A stretch of DNA of 6,190 nucleotides, taken from an uncultured bacterium (GTDB lineage: Bacteria > Bacillota_A > Clostridia > Oscillospirales > Oscillospiraceae). Position numbers and translations under genes: made by a program. The stretch spans positions 1 to 6,190 of the forward strand of contig CAMEHJ010000077.1 in assembly GCA_945917385.1 (NCBI GenBank). Reading direction: 5' to 3'. The notes under the pieces were generated by a model, which did no database searches, was not told the origin of the DNA, and worked only from the letters and a program-made list of their open reading frames with translations. Below, in pieces: positions 6,149-6,190 of the stretch (its first letter is position 1; each line of letters opens with the position of its first letter).

Positions 6149-6190
6149 TCAATCCTCCGATTTCTGCCCGGATTTCCTTGTGAGTATATC
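6149..6190 (-). CDS. Possible C-terminal end of an upstream gene (partial)
   Basis: Reading the - strand from the right edge, one frame gives 13 open codons ending DILTRKSGQKSED and then TGA at 6151-6149, 3 nt before the LysR ATG. A stop so close to a start, with the Shine-Dalgarno inside the end of the upstream gene, is typical of an operon. The charged, polar end also looks like a real C-terminus. The stretch is too short to prove coding, and the region could instead be a promoter. Product unknown. Confidence 0.25.
   Translation of the reverse strand, partial: DILTRKSGQKSED

Overview
The window suggests a chromosomal segment from a moderately GC-rich, low-GC-lineage anaerobe, most likely a gut Clostridia member (Oscillospiraceae-like). 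This rests on GC-rich codons separated by very AT-rich promoters, strong Shine-Dalgarno sites (GAGGAG, GGGAG, GGAGGA), a Gram-positive-style surface protein with Ig-like repeats and a Ser/Pro/Thr stalk, and the presence of larC. The taxonomy is inference; no marker gene is present.

Layout. On the + strand, 95-1825 encodes a secreted, membrane-anchored protein with a signal peptide, an Ig-like domain, three Big_3-type repeats, a P/S/T/A stalk, one membrane span and a charged cytoplasmic tail. A perfect 14-bp hairpin (1832-1862) and a good sigma-A-type promoter (1869-1897) separate it from a second + strand unit. That unit holds an unidentified polytopic membrane protein (1930-3108) and, 14 bp later, larC (3123-4319), the nickel-insertion enzyme for the nickel-pincer cofactor. 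On the - strand, a LysR-family regulator (6145-5183) is followed after 18 bp by a Cof-type HAD hydrolase (5164-4343) that starts with TTG. The two units converge on one symmetric 18-bp hairpin (4305-4344) that contains both stop codons.

How the genes work together. larC is the only gene with a firmly known pathway. Its usual partners (larB, larE, and a LarA-family racemase or epimerase) are not here, so the cofactor's user must be encoded elsewhere. The membrane protein is probably co-transcribed with larC but has no obvious link to nickel. The LysR regulator and HAD phosphatase probably form an operon that may continue upstream beyond the right edge. I found no CRISPR array, tRNA, rRNA, transposase or phage gene. 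The window is mostly ordinary chromosome. The least explained parts are the surface protein, the unknown membrane protein beside larC, and the compact shared terminator.
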